Below, piece by piece: positions 34,026 to 44,892 of a stretch of DNA of 64,000 nt. A program made the translations under genes and the position numbers. Each line of letters starts with the position of its first letter. The first letter of the stretch is position 1. Below the pieces are notes generated by a model. The model worked only from the letters and a program-made list of their open reading frames with translations. It was not told the DNA's origin and did not search any database. The DNA comes from Aurelia coerulea. Its lineage: Eukaryota > Cnidaria > Scyphozoa > Semaeostomeae > Ulmaridae. The stretch is taken from contig CM076949.1 in assembly GCA_039566865.1 (NCBI GenBank), positions 9,959,501 through 10,023,500 on the forward strand. The letters are read 5' to 3'.

Positions 34026-35656
34026 TCTGAATTTTATTTTGATTACGGTGACTTAAAAGAAAACAGTTTCGAGCATCTAGGGGTTTTCGGTGGTGCTGAT
34101 TTCATTGGTCATAATTAAAAGTTCCTTTTCATACATGTGACGTCATAATTGAACATTGTATAGATTTTCATGGATTTTACTGTGATACCACACTCAGAAT
34201 TCCACCAAATAGTCAGTGTATCCAGCTCTTTAGACTTGAATAGGATGATAATGATAGGTTATTAGTTTACCGATCGATCTGTAATAAGAAACCCGAATTT
34301 TACATCTTTTCATGGCCAAAGAGTAACTGAATTAATCCTACATGGAAACGAGGCTTCCACTTTTCATGTTTCCCTTTTCTGCTCCTGGCGTTACTTCCAT
34401 CGACTCATTTGCACCTCTGCAAGCATTAGTGGTTATAGGCATTGTGAAATACTCTAGTACAGCTAGGAATTGTTATTGGCACATTTACCTGCAATGGCAA
34501 AACTCGAAATTGTCGACAGACAAAGATCACAGTCATATGGCGAGATGTGCCCTCAAATGTATCCTTCGGTGTTGTCCTTCAGAGCAAGTCAGGCGATCGA
34601 AATTGATTGATATCAAGTCGAGCATCGAAATTGCAAGGGGGTTATCCGTTACCCTTTGTTGTTCAGTTGGAGGCCATTGTCAACAACAATATAGCAAATT
34701 GCGGCGATTTATATGTTGAGATAGTCTTTTCCAATGTCTTTCAATTTAAGCGCATGAAACAATGCAGGTAGACAATAAGAGACGTTACGTTGCCAAGTGA
34801 AAACAATAGCGATAGAATCTACGCGCTTCTCTGCCTGAAAATGTTTGAAATGGACAGAAAACACTCACAGTTCACAGTTTGAAATCGCTCGAAAAACATG
34901 CCACAATGTCTGGCAAACTGGCCCTAACTTACTAGAAAGGTGTACCATGGCCGAGGTAACAGATTTCCGTACTTTCGGGTTGACTGGACCAATTTTTATG
35001 GAGAAAGTGCAGAAAATCTAATACTTTACACTTTTTAAAAAGATCAATTTAGACTATATCAAATTTCATTCTGCATTTATCGTTAAGTGTGGACATTATT
35101 CGAAGTTACCCTCGGTCGTAAAAGAAGCCAGTGCAAGTTTTGATGAATTCGGAGTACGTCAATGATGTACACCGACTGGGCACAAAATATCTGTTCTTAC
35201 TTTCTGTAGTATTGGGGGAAATGGGAATAACTTTTCGTTGACTGTTATTGTAAACTGACATGATTTCATTTGTGTAACTGGGGCGGTCTTTCCTCTGCGG
35301 AGCAGTCAGTACAGAAGAATGAGCCTGGTTTGGCATGCTAACTTGCGCCACTTATGTATAGTTGATATAGGTGTCCTTAACTCACAACATTTAGCATTGT
35401 GAAAAGTTCCTGACAAGCATTTATTTTCCATTTCTGCCACGAGTTTCTTGCGTTTTTCGTTGTGCTTGTGCGACCCCAAAATCAGTTGTGCGGCAGTGCC
35501 AATTAGTCGCTTACAATAGGTTTCATTGCCAATTATGACGTCATCAACATAAAATATGGCTTTTTGATGGTCAAAATGAAATCAGGACCATCGAAAACCC
35601 CTAGGTGCGTGAAGTTTGTTTTCCTGTACGACGCCATTATCGAAATAAAATTCAGA

Positions 35657-35922
35657 CAATGCCTGCCAAAAGTCTTGGAACACCTTTGCTATTTTCGCAT
35701 TTTTTTGCGATTTCCCCCTCTCCCCCTCAGAGCAATGTTGTTTTGTGATGACAAAATGGGGATGGCAGGACGATTCGCGACTCTGATGGAATGCTAGGAC
35801 AATAACCTTGCAAATCAACATTGTTTTGGGGGTGAGGGGGTGTTTAAGCCTAATCGCTATGGTTAGAACTGCGGATTGTCAAGAAATGGCCTAAGTGTTC
35901 CAAGGACTTTTGGCAGGCATTG
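35657..35922 (+). repeat. Element II right terminal module (266 bp)
   Basis: Direct, near-identical copy of 33760-34025; about three to four substitutions were noted by eye. Confidence 0.85.
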
Positions 35923-36119
35923 TAGAAGGATAATAATAATAATATTCGTGTTTGCCCAAGTGTCCAAGCTGACAGCTCAGTCAACATCATAATTATGTCT
36001 ACTAGGCATATGTTATTCCCTACATACATAATAAACAGTTCATATGATGTCAGACACAAGATTGAGAAGATATTCAGTGTGAATATGTAATATAGAGTAA
36101 GGGAATCTTGACCGAAAAA

Positions 36120-36800
36120 CATTCACCCGAATAACTTCTTCACCCTGTGTCTCCATATATAATTGGCAATTATCAAATTCGATACTGAGCACCACTGTAA
36201 TGTGTTCTCTAGAATTAACAGATCTACTGTCAATGATCTCATAACAGTCCAAAACTCTTTTTTGATACAACCAAGTGAGCCAAAGCAAAGCACTTTCAGA
36301 TCCACATTCCAACCTAACGAATGTAGCAGACTGCACAGCGGCTGATACCGTTACTGTTTGGTGTTTAACGCTTGTTCAAAATACAGATCGTAGCAGACAG
36401 TCACCTCTATAATAATGCATTTACGTCATTGATTGTCAATGAGAAAGATATCGGGTTTACGATGCATAATACGCTGTAATTCATCACCATAGTCTGTCAT
36501 TATTGATTCTGCAAGTTTTTTTTGCATGAAACTGGAAACCGCTTAAACTTCCTGAGATCATCTCAAATATCTTATCAGCAATTCGATTGTGACGTCTATT
36601 ATAAAAGTTGTGAAACTCTTTGCAGCCATTAATCAGATGTCCGACACTTTCCGTATGCTGATGGCAAAAGGGGCAAGAAGAGTCATTATCACGATTCCAT
36701 ATATGCTTTGTGAAGTTTTGTTGGAAGTAGACTCAAACGTGCTTTGGCTCTTGTCAATCTTGGCTCTTGTCTTGTCAAATCATAATCATGAACCATAAAA
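36120..36800 (-). pseudogene. RLE-type LINE 3' fragment
   Basis: Minus-strand remnant of the LINE family seen at 47-50 kb. A zinc knuckle is readable near 36640 (CPFC, then HTESVGHLINGC: C-X2-C-X8-H-X4-C). The C-terminal end near 36130-36305 reads KVLCFGSLG and LQWCSVSNLIIANYIWRHRV, matching RILCFGSLG and IKWCSVSNMICGNIIW there. Multiple frame changes are present. The short region that hosted element II is continuous with it. Confidence 0.75.
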
Positions 36801-36886
36801 ATAGATATAGATATTGAGTTGGATATTAAGAATCTACTCTGGCTTACATATGAGCACCTGCTTGACAAAAATTGGCTATTCCTTTC

Positions 36887-36888
36887 TA
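36887..36888. other. Empty target site (TA) corresponding to element II
   Basis: CCTTTC-TA-GAAGGATAAT here matches the two flanks of element II joined through one TA. It lies in a local duplicate of the flanking sequence. Confidence 0.85.
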
Positions 36889-36982
36889 GAAGGATAATAA
36901 TAATAAAAATAATAACAATAATAATAATTCTTGTTTCAGGTCGATAATGCGCAGAGAAAACAAGACTAGTTTGTTTGAAAAT

Positions 36983-37009
36983 TTTCTATCTATCGTAGAC
37001 CTTCATCAG
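36983..37009 (-). ncRNA. Hammerhead-ribozyme-like motif, PLE-2 tail
   Basis: On the minus strand CTGATGA is followed by a stem II (GTCTA-CGA-TAGAT, one G-U pair), then GAAA. It sits between the PLE-2 coding remnant and an AAT tract at 36891-36930. The core is less tight than in the other copies because a base lies between stem II and GAAA. Confidence 0.5.
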
Positions 37010-37367
37010 TCAAATAATGTTCGAATAAATGTTTTACAATCTAACGTTATCAAATGCAAATGTTGTGTTCCATAAATAAAAGGAGTCTAAAATTCTAACA
37101 ATGAAATAGAGAGCGGAGAACGATTGATGTGACGAAACTTTATTAAACTGCTACATATGCTTGTATAGTTTGTAAAATGTCTTTCCGAGCTCATTAAAGA
37201 CAAATGACGGAGATATAAGGTGACTTAAATCAGGGCCTGGGCAATCTAAATATAACCTATTGAATTCCATTGTATTTGATGATATCGAGAGATTAGCAAA
37301 TCAATGAGACAAATGAAAGCGCTAAGCCATCTTTTGTTCTATTTTTAAACTAGGCGCTATATATCCG

Positions 37368-39177
37368 TCATTTGTCTTTAAGGCTAGAATTTAGTCCGTT
37401 TGGTTCTCTGGAGTCTAGTCGCGATATCCACAAGTTTTCGTAATGTTCTAATTTATCACGATCTCCGTCTAATCTCTGCAGGATATGTACTTTTAAATCC
37501 CTATCAAAATTGCATGATTCACTCTCGTGGAAATGTTTGCCCAGTTCCGTTGCATCCGGATCATGCTTAGCATCACTCCGGTGCTTATTAAACCTTTGGC
37601 TTAAAGCTGTGGATGTATATCCGATGTATATTAGCTTATGCTTCATACATTCAGCGGCATAAATCACATTTTTGCTGTTGCAGGAACCACCGTCAATACG
37701 ACATATTTTGCCAGTCTTTGTATTTGTTATGTCATTTGTTTGTCCCATGTGGCAGCACAATTTGCATGGACGTCCTCTCTTCTTTGATTTTTCTAACGTA
37801 CAGCGCACAGAATAGCCGGCCTTTTTGTTCTTTTGTCGCTTTGTTTGAACCAGATGATTGTGCAAGTTTGGATTTCTTCGGTAGGAAATTATTGGTGGTT
37901 CTGGGAATACTTGTTTGAGATCTGGATGTTCAATTATCATGAAATGATAGTGTCTTTGTAGTATTTGGGAGAGTCCCTTAAATTTCTGGTGCCAATCAAT
38001 TACTAGAGGAACTCTGTTTTCTTTATTCTTTTCAGTAACTTTCTTTTTTTAGCGATCTCGTGCTTCTACTTCGGTTGCAACTTTTGTTAGTGTTTTCACG
38101 GAATATCCTCGGTTTGCATAAAAGTTTATGAATTGCGTTGCATGTTTTCGATAGTCAGTCAAAAGGTGACAGATCCGTCTTATTCTTATAAACTGAGACA
38201 ACGGATTTGAGCGAAGTGTATGCGTTGGATGGTCTGATAGTTTGTGGAGGTAAGTGTGCGTAGCTGTTGGTTTGCAATGTAATTCTGTTATCAATGCTTC
38301 TTTACTTTTGTGTCTAGAAAAACAACATCAGATCTGGAATATTCCATTGTAAATTTAATAGTAGATCTGTAAGAATTCTTTGCAGCGAATGAGTTGCAAT
38401 AAGACTGGAAATGTTTCAGCTCTTCTTGATTATGATCCCATACAAAAAATACATCGTCTATGTATCGTATCCACATTCAGGACCTTTATGATATTCTCGT
38501 TCATAGTCGTGTAGCAAATCAGTCTCAAATTTTGACATAAATAAGTTTGCAAAGCTAACAGCCATGGGTGTACCTATTGCAGTCCCTTTGATTTGATGGT
38601 AAAATTTGCCGTCGAATGATAGTGTGTTGCTTTTTAGGATGAAGATTAGGAGGTCGGCTATAACATCGCTAGGAACAGACTTATTTGTGCGTCTTTCAAG
38701 TGCTTCTACGCATGCAGCTACACCTTCTCCATGGTCGATGTTTGGATACAACGAGGATACATCCATTGTTACGATGTAGGGATCTTTGCTTTTAGTGCTG
38801 TCGATTTTGAATTGCTCTATTTTGTTGACGAAGTCAGTCGTATCTCGGACATATGAGCTTGTCTGCATTGCTGCTGGTTTCAGAAAACTATCTACCCATT
38901 CTGATAATCTTGTGGAGCATGAGTTATACCCATTGCAAATTGGGCAAAGAGGAGGGAACTTTTCGAAGGCCTTATGGATTTTGGGAAGACCATAGAAACA
39001 AGGTGTCCTGTTTCCTTCTTAAAGTCTAATTTCTTCTGTTTCGCTGATATAGCCCTTAACTGTAAGTTCGTCGATAATTTTATCAAGGGATTTACGATAC
39101 GTTGGATTTGGATCATCATGGACTGTCTCATAGAACTCTTTATCTTGTAGTGTGTTCAAACATGCTTCATTATAGTC

Positions 39178-39178
<1 letters not shown>
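37368..39178 (-). pseudogene. PLE-2: divergent Penelope-like RT + GIY-YIG, frameshifted
   Basis: A second PLE subfamily. Pieces along the minus strand: YGLPKIHKAFEKFPPLCP (RT finger), TMDVSSLYPNIDHGEGV (motif A), KGTAIGTPMAVSFANLFMSK (motif B), IRYIDDVFFVW (motif C YIDD), VVFLDTKV, ELHCKPTATHTYLHKLSDHP, then a Cys-rich segment and a GIY-YIG nuclease (NVIYAAECMKHKLIYIGYTS, RFNKHRSD, ESCNFDRDLKVHIL). Frame changes lie near 38995, 38470, 38292 and 37940-38049. Catalytic residues are present but the gene is broken. It is 5' truncated at the TAA array near 39.18 kb and ends at a hammerhead motif and AAT tract. Confidence 0.88.
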
Positions 39179-39213
<35 letters not shown>

Positions 39214-39231
39214 GTAATAATGATGATGATG

Positions 39232-39270
<39 letters not shown>
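39179..39270. repeat. (TAA)n array
   Basis: About 90 bp of AAT repeats with a GATGAT variant patch. It separates PLE-2 from a solo PLE tail. Confidence 0.95.
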
Positions 39271-39362
39271 TAAACTAAAAGCACCATCAAAAAACAACAG
39301 AAAATAGAATATATAAAAAGACACTGTTATTGGTCAAGACGTTTCGATTAAAATCTTCATCA

Positions 39363-39364
<2 letters not shown>
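39271..39364 (-). mobile_element. Solo PLE 3' tail with hammerhead motif, between TAA arrays
   Basis: About 94 bp matching the PLE-1 tail (TAAACTAAAAGCACCATCAA on the plus strand). On the minus strand it holds CTGATGA, stem II GATT-TT-AATC, GAAA, and downstream a GTC triplet. It is bounded on both sides by AAT arrays, so it is an extreme 5' truncation or a free-standing ribozyme unit. Confidence 0.7.

Positions 39365-39460
<96 letters not shown>
39365..39460. repeat. (AAT)n array
   Basis: About 95 bp of near-perfect AAT repeats abutting the solo PLE tail. Long Ile or Asn open frames across it are artefacts. Confidence 0.95.
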
Positions 39461-39461
<1 letters not shown>

Positions 39462-39690
39462 TCAGAAACGGGTACGAACAATGTCAGAAATGGGTACTCA
39501 GCCAAAAATGCGAGATTGTTACAACATTTTATGAAAGAAAATAAAACTATGGAAAAAAATGATATATTATTTTAGACAAAGGTAGAAAAAAATATTTAAA
39601 TCCAACAACAGCAACATCAAGAAATCTGCCTAGGCATGTGCCAGCAGAGTAGTGGACACAATAAAACAAGAACAGAAACAATTTTGACTA
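39461..39690. other. Unidentified spacer between AAT arrays
   Basis: 230 bp of AT-rich sequence, possibly an element 3' tail because arrays bound it on both sides. Not identified. Confidence 0.3.
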
Positions 39691-39744
39691 TGTAATAATA
39701 ATAATAATAATAAAAATAATAATAATAATAATTATAATAATAAT

Positions 39745-39811
<67 letters not shown>
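39691..39811. repeat. (AAT)n array
   Basis: About 120 bp of AAT repeats with a few interruptions. Confidence 0.95.
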
Positions 39812-40009
39812 GAGACTTTCATGATAAAATTCGAACTTAAATACATACAATTTAAAAGCTAAAAGATACCCAAATCAGACCAAACTACTCTCTATAATAT
39901 AGGCATAGTATGGCTGTTTACGCGAAGGTGTTTCTAAAGATTCTGCAGTAAAATAGTTTGTAAAATCAGTTAAAAAGTCCATGAGCTCTGGGTCAGTTCA
40001 ATCTTTCAT

Positions 40010-40370
40010 TCTCATGCAGAATATGTAATATTAAGATCTTATACAAATCTCAATCAGCTTAGAAGCAACATATTTTATAGCAGTGTCATCAACATTCAGA
40101 TCTTTTAACATTTAAAGAATTGATCTGATTCTCTTGAATATATCCCAGCAGTTGTCATTACAAGGTTAACAAACTCTATATTCTTATACGTTTTAAGGTA
40201 CTGTCTCTTAAAAGGTGTTCGTATTTCTCTCTTTTACGTTTTTCATTCTTCTCTGCATCCGTTTCGTGACCTATTGTTAGTTCAACGATGTAGAGGATAT
40301 TCTTTTTATCTACTGCCAGAAGATCAGGTCTTCAGTTTGAACCAGTTACTATTTCAGGTGACGAATAGGA
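40010..40370 (-). pseudogene. RLE-type LINE C-terminal remnant
   Basis: The minus strand reads RPDLLAVDKKNILYIVELTI followed by GHETDAEKNEKRKREKYEHL, a restriction-like-endonuclease pattern (R-PD, then a Glu, then Lys). NVDDTAIKYVASKLIEICIR follows. Several stops and frame changes show decay. The sequence differs from both the R4-like copies at 60-64 kb and the family at 47-50 kb, so it is a third RLE family. Confidence 0.55.
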
Positions 40371-40406
40371 AGGGAGATAATAATGATAATAATAATAATA
40401 ATAATA

Positions 40407-40528
40407 GGCAGCCCTACTCTCATGTTGTTGGAGCCAAGAACTACTGAGAAAAACATCCATCCAATGACCCTCCAAGGATTTGCAAAACGGCTAAAAACTA
40501 TTTTTGCCTCTGCTAAATCCCGGATGGC
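40407..40528 (-). repeat. PLE-4 inverted copy of its own 3' tail segment (122 bp)
   Basis: Perfect inverted copy of 42551-42672, as far as read. It lies directly between an AAT tract and the 5'-truncated ORF, giving PLE-4 inverted termini. Confidence 0.9.
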
Positions 40529-40543
40529 TGATCAAGGAAGCTG

Positions 40544-42442
40544 ATCAAGGAAGCTGACAAAGGATCGGGGGTGGTGGTCTGGGATCGAGAAGATTACATC
40601 AAAGAAGCAGAAAGTCAGCTTGGGGATACTGCAGTGTATGCAGAACTTGAAAACGATCCTTCGGAGGATTTGCAGCGAGTCATTGACAATGCTATCAATA
40701 TTATCAGGGAACGAGGGGATATTGACGATAAGACGTTGGATTATCTTTTGGTCAATAACCCCAAACTAGGAAGGTTTTACTTGTTACCTAAAATACATAA
40801 ACGGCTTAATAGCGTCCCTGGTAGGCCTGTAATTTCAAACTGTGATTTTTATACTGAGAATATGTCACAGTTTGTGGACCATCATTTACAGCCATTAGCT
40901 AAGAGCGTCAGGTCATACATAAAAGATACAAATAATTTTTTGCAAAAGATTGGCGATCTTGGGGAGCTTCCTGAGAACGCTATTCTTTGCACTATTGACG
41001 TGGTTGGTCTCTACCCGAGCATACCACATGATGAGGGACTGGAGGCTCTACGGTTTGCTCTTGACGGTCGAGAAGATTAGTCGGTTTCAACAAACTCTCT
41101 CGTAGAACTAGCAGAGGTAGTGCTTAAGAACAACTTTTTCGAGTTTAGTGGCTCGTATTTTCAACAACTTAGGGGAACGGCAATAGGGACTAAATGTGCG
41201 CCATCATATGCCATATTGTTTTTGGCAGCATTATAAGAGAAGCTACTTGAAGGATCACAACACAAACCATGGCTATGGTGGCGTTACATAGATGACGTAT
41301 TTTTGGTTTGGTTACATGGCGAAGAAAAACTTTTGGAATTCATCAACTACCTGAACGGGGCACATCATTCGATAAAATTCACTGCAGATTGGTCCCATGA
41401 TAGGATTAACTTTCTAGATGTACAGGTCATTAGAGAGGGCAAAGGGCTCGTTACGGATTTATATTCGAAACCGACTGACACACACCAACTCCTCCACCGC
41501 ACTTCCTGCCATCCAAACCATACAAAAAAGGGTATACCGTATAGTCAAGCCCTTAGAATGCGTCGTATTTGTTCAGAAGATAGGTTTTTCGAAAGCAGGG
41601 TTGCAGATCTTAAAACGTGGCTCTTAAATAGGGGTTATACAGAGGGGGACATAGATGGGCAGGTTGACAGGGTTAAATGTCTGGATCGTACTTCCTTACT
41701 TTCTCGGCAACAACAACCAAAGGACGACACACGGATGCCATTGGTGTTGACGTACCATCCAGCTTTGCATAAGGTCTACGAAATTCTGCGCAAATCTGAG
41801 AATATTCTTTGCGTAGATGAGGGGCACAAAAATGTTTTTAGGGACAAAATCTTTGTATCTTTTAGGAAGGCAAAAAGTCTTAAGGATAATCTGGTACGGG
41901 CGAAGCTTCAGCCATTGGAGGAGGAGGAGTTGGTGGAAAAGGGGACATTTAAGTGCAATGGCAGAAGGAGTTGTCAAATCTGTCCTCTAATACAAGAAGG
42001 GGATACCTTTAAAAATGCAGATGATTCTAGGACATTTAAAATATTTTCAGGGGCCTTTCATTGCAACACAGAAAGTGTGGTTTATATGTTGCAGTGTAAC
42101 TGTTGCAATAAAAAGTACATAGGCAGCACAAAAAACAAGTTTAGGCAAAGGTTTAATGTTTATAAATCGTATTTCAGGACATACGCACGCAAACATACCG
42201 AGGGCACTCTTGGGACAGGGAAACCTGTCCCACAAGCTGGCTTTTTTAGCCATTTTTTCGATGAACAACACGGGGGAAACTTTTCTGTTACCATCAAAAT
42301 TATTGACACAGCAGAGGATGTCTACTCACTTCGAAGAAAAGAGTTATTTTGGCAATACAAACTTGGAACATTCGTACCCGCGGGCCTAAACGAGAGGGCA
42401 GCAGATATTGAGCTCGATATGTTTGCGTGTGGGTCGGCATGA
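40544..42442 (+). pseudogene. PLE-4: Penelope-like RT + GIY-YIG, two in-frame stops
   Basis: Starts at IKEADKGSGVVVWDREDYIK and stays in one frame to DMFACGSA. RT motifs: RFYLLPKIHKRLNSVPGRPV, CTIDVVGLYPSIPHDEGL (A), GTAIGTKCAPSYAILFLAAL (B) and WWRYIDDVFLVW (C, intact YIDD). Then TDTHQLLHRTSCHPNHTKKG, a Cys knuckle (CNGRRSCQIC) and a GIY-YIG nuclease (VVYMLQCNCCNKKYIGSTK, RQRFNVYKS, Glu in RRKELFWQYK). Only TAG at 41078-41080 and TAA near 41234-41236 interrupt it, so the loss is recent. The N-terminal region present in PLE-7 is missing, and a 13-bp direct duplication (GATCAAGGAAGCT) marks the 5' junction. Confidence 0.92.
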
Positions 42443-42550
42443 ATTCTGCCATTACACTTAACTTAGGAGTCTGGGTCTACTTGGGCGGGGCACTCTAGAC
42501 TTTGGCTTTGTGTTGTTTACACATGGTGGTAGGGTGGAATTCCCTATCAT

Positions 42551-42672
42551 GCCATCCGGGATTTAGCAGAGGCAAAAATAGTTTTTAGCCGTTTTGCAAA
42601 TCCTTGGAGGGTCATTGGATGGATGTTTTTCTCAGTAGTTCTTGGCTCCAACAACATGAGAGTAGGGCTGCC
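42551..42672 (+). repeat. PLE-4 3' tail segment, partner of the inverted copy
   Basis: 122 bp beginning GCCATCCGGGATTTAGC. A related segment (GGTGGAATTCC followed by CCGGGATT) occurs downstream of the stop in PLE-1 and PLE-5, so it is a conserved part of the PLE 3' region. Confidence 0.9.
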
Positions 42673-42921
42673 AGTCCCAGGGGTTTTGATTGGAGACGGA
42701 AAAGGAGGGAAGGAGGAATTGAAAATTGAATGGAGATCCACTTTAGAGACGGGGTTTTTTATAGTTGATATCTTAGTCGTATTGTATGATGTTGTTGCCT
42801 TTATATTTCACTTTGTTGTCTCCATTGTTATTTAAAGTAAAACAAGTTTTTGTAAACCGTATTGTAATGCAAATTAAATATTTATGTATTTATACTTGCT
42901 CGGCTGTCCCAGTTTTAGTAA

Positions 42922-42960
42922 CTGACGAAGATTTTATAATCGAAACGTTTTTATTTAAAC
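42922..42960 (+). ncRNA. Hammerhead-ribozyme-like motif, PLE-4 tail
   Basis: CTGACGA, stem II GATT-TTAT-AATC, GAAA at 42942-42945. The variable base of CTGANGA is C here. It is followed by the AAT array. Confidence 0.65.
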
Positions 42961-42971
42961 AGTTGTGTTTC

Positions 42972-43084
<113 letters not shown>

Positions 43085-43129
43085 TATTCTTCACCAACGG
43101 ATTCACCAAACTATTACGGCTTCACCAAA

Positions 43130-44892
43130 TTATTTCGGATACTTTAAAAACAATTAGTGATAGAGGGGATTTGGATCAAGCCACATTAGACTATTTGATG
43201 GTAAATAACCCTAGGTTGGGACGATTTTACCTCCTCCCAAAAATCCACAAAAGGTTGAATAGCGTACCGGGAAGGCCTGTTATTTCCAACTGTGGTTTTT
43301 TTACAGAAAACATTTCGGCATTTTTGGATCACCATTTGCAACCATTAGCTAAAAAGGTTCGGTCTTATATTAAAGACACAAATCATTTTCTTAAGAAAAT
43401 CACGGATCTTGATGGCCTCCCTGAGGGCGCTATTTTATGCACCGTGGATGTGGTGGGGCTTTATCCAAGTATTCCTCACGAGGAGGGATTGGAGGCTTTA
43501 CGAGAAGCACTTGAACATCGGGAGGATAACACCATTTCCACGGATACCCTTCTTGAGTTAGCTTACGTTGTTCTTAAGAACAATTTTTTCGAATTTAATG
43601 GCGATTTCTATCAGCAGCTCAGGGGAACAGCAATAGGTACCAAATGCGCGCCTTCATATGCGATTCTTTTTTTGGCAGCGCTAGAAGAAAAGCTACTTGC
43701 TGAGGCTCAAGATAAACCGTGGGTATGGTGGAGATACATAGATGAGGTTTTTTTAATTTGGCAACATGGGGAGGAAAAACTTAGGGATTTTATAACTTTC
43801 TTAAATGGGGCTCATGACTCGATTAAGTTCACTGCAGATTGGTCCACAGAGAAGGTTAATTTTCTCGATGTACAAGTCATCAAACAAGGCAACAGACTTA
43901 TAACAGATTTGTTTACAAAACCTACTGATACTCATCAACTCTTGCATCGAGCTTCCTGTCATCCGAACCACACCAAAAAGGGAATTCCATATAGTCAGGC
44001 TCTTAGAATTCGTCGTATTTGCTCAGAGGAACAGTTTTTCATAAATAGGGTAGGAGATTTAAAAACTTGGCTTTTAGCAAGAGGTTACAGTGGAAACGAG
44101 GTTGATAATCAAATTGACAAGGTGCGGGACAAAGATCGGGCTACTTTATTAGATACCAGACCTAAGGAAAAGGATGATATAAAAATTCCCTTAGTGTTAA
44201 CATATCACCCAGCCATGCACAAAGTTTATGACATTCTTCGCAAAAACCAGAACTTACTGCTGGTAGACAGGGAGCACGAGGCAGCTTTTAAAGACAAAAT
44301 ATTTGTAACGTTTAGAAGGGCAAAAAGTTTGAAAGATAAACTTGTTAGGGCTAAGCTGCCAAGTATCGATGAAGAGTTGATGGAAAAGGGTACTTTCAGA
44401 TGCAATGGCAGAAGGAGTTGCCAGATTTACCCTTTGATGAGGGAGGGGGGTACTTTCCATAATTTTGATTCAACAAGGTCTTTCAAAAATTTCTCGGGGC
44501 GATACGATTGCAACTCTGATCATGTTGTTTATTTGTTGCAGTGTGAATCATGCAACAAGAAATACGTGGGTAGCACTAAGACGAAATTTCGGCAAAGGTT
44601 TAATGTTTACAAGTCCTATTTCAGAACATATGCACGCAAACACGACGAAAACTCTCTCGATAAAGGAAAACCTGTTCCACAAGCAAGTTTTTTCGGTCAT
44701 TTTTTTGAAAACGGACATAATGGGAACTTTCGGGTTGGTATTAAAATCATAGATGGGGCGGATGATGTTTTTTCACTTCGTAGGAAGGAGTTGTTTTGGC
44801 AATATCGACTTCAAACTTTTACACCCAAGGGTCTTAATGAAAGAGCTGCAGACGTGGAATTAGACGTATTTGCGTGCGGGGGAACGGCTTAG
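43130..44892 (+). CDS. PLE-5: 5'-truncated Penelope-like RT + GIY-YIG, YIDE active site
   Basis: An open frame from the AAT array to the stop at 44890-44892. Element homology begins about 43130 (TISDRGDLDQATLDYLMV). RT motifs: RFYLLPKIHKRLNSVPGRPV, CTVDVVGLYPSIPHEEGL (A), GTAIGTKCAPSYAILFLAAL (B). Motif C reads WWRYIDEVFLIW, with Glu in place of the second catalytic Asp seen in the sister copies. Then TDTHQLLHRASCHPNHTKKG, a knuckle CNGRRSCQIY (last Cys changed to Tyr), and a GIY-YIG nuclease (VVYLLQCESCNKKYVGST, RQRFNVYKS, RRKELFWQYR). The frame is intact but the N-terminus is missing and two key positions are changed, so it is probably inactive. Confidence 0.9.

Larger units (their letters stand above)
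33760..35922 (+). mobile_element. Element II: 2,163-bp TA-flanked transposon with direct terminal modules
   Basis: Flanked by TA at 33758-33759 and 35923-35924. The related empty site at 36887-36888 has one TA between the same flanks (CCTTTC-TA-GAAGGATAAT). Both ends are 266-bp modules in the same orientation differing at only a few positions, each with inverted ends (CAATGCCTGCCAAAAGTC and its complement). Just inside, the sequences are inverted copies (TCTGAATTTTATTT and CTAGGGGTTTTCG are shared). TGACGTCA sits 113-114 bp inside each module (34138-34145 and 35536-35543). No transposase was recognised in the interior; a 125-codon open frame at 34342-34719 has no known motif. Confidence 0.85.

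Noticed and set aside
39287..39575. Long open frames rich in Ile or Asn (also at 42786-43157, 50417-51056, 54563-54748, 60354-60893, 61770-62199, 63530-63823)
   Set aside because: They are read-through of AAT/ATT microsatellites in all frames, not proteins.
39179..39811. CRISPR array or satellite with spacers
   Set aside because: The repeats are simple AAT microsatellites without spacer structure, and the genome is eukaryotic.
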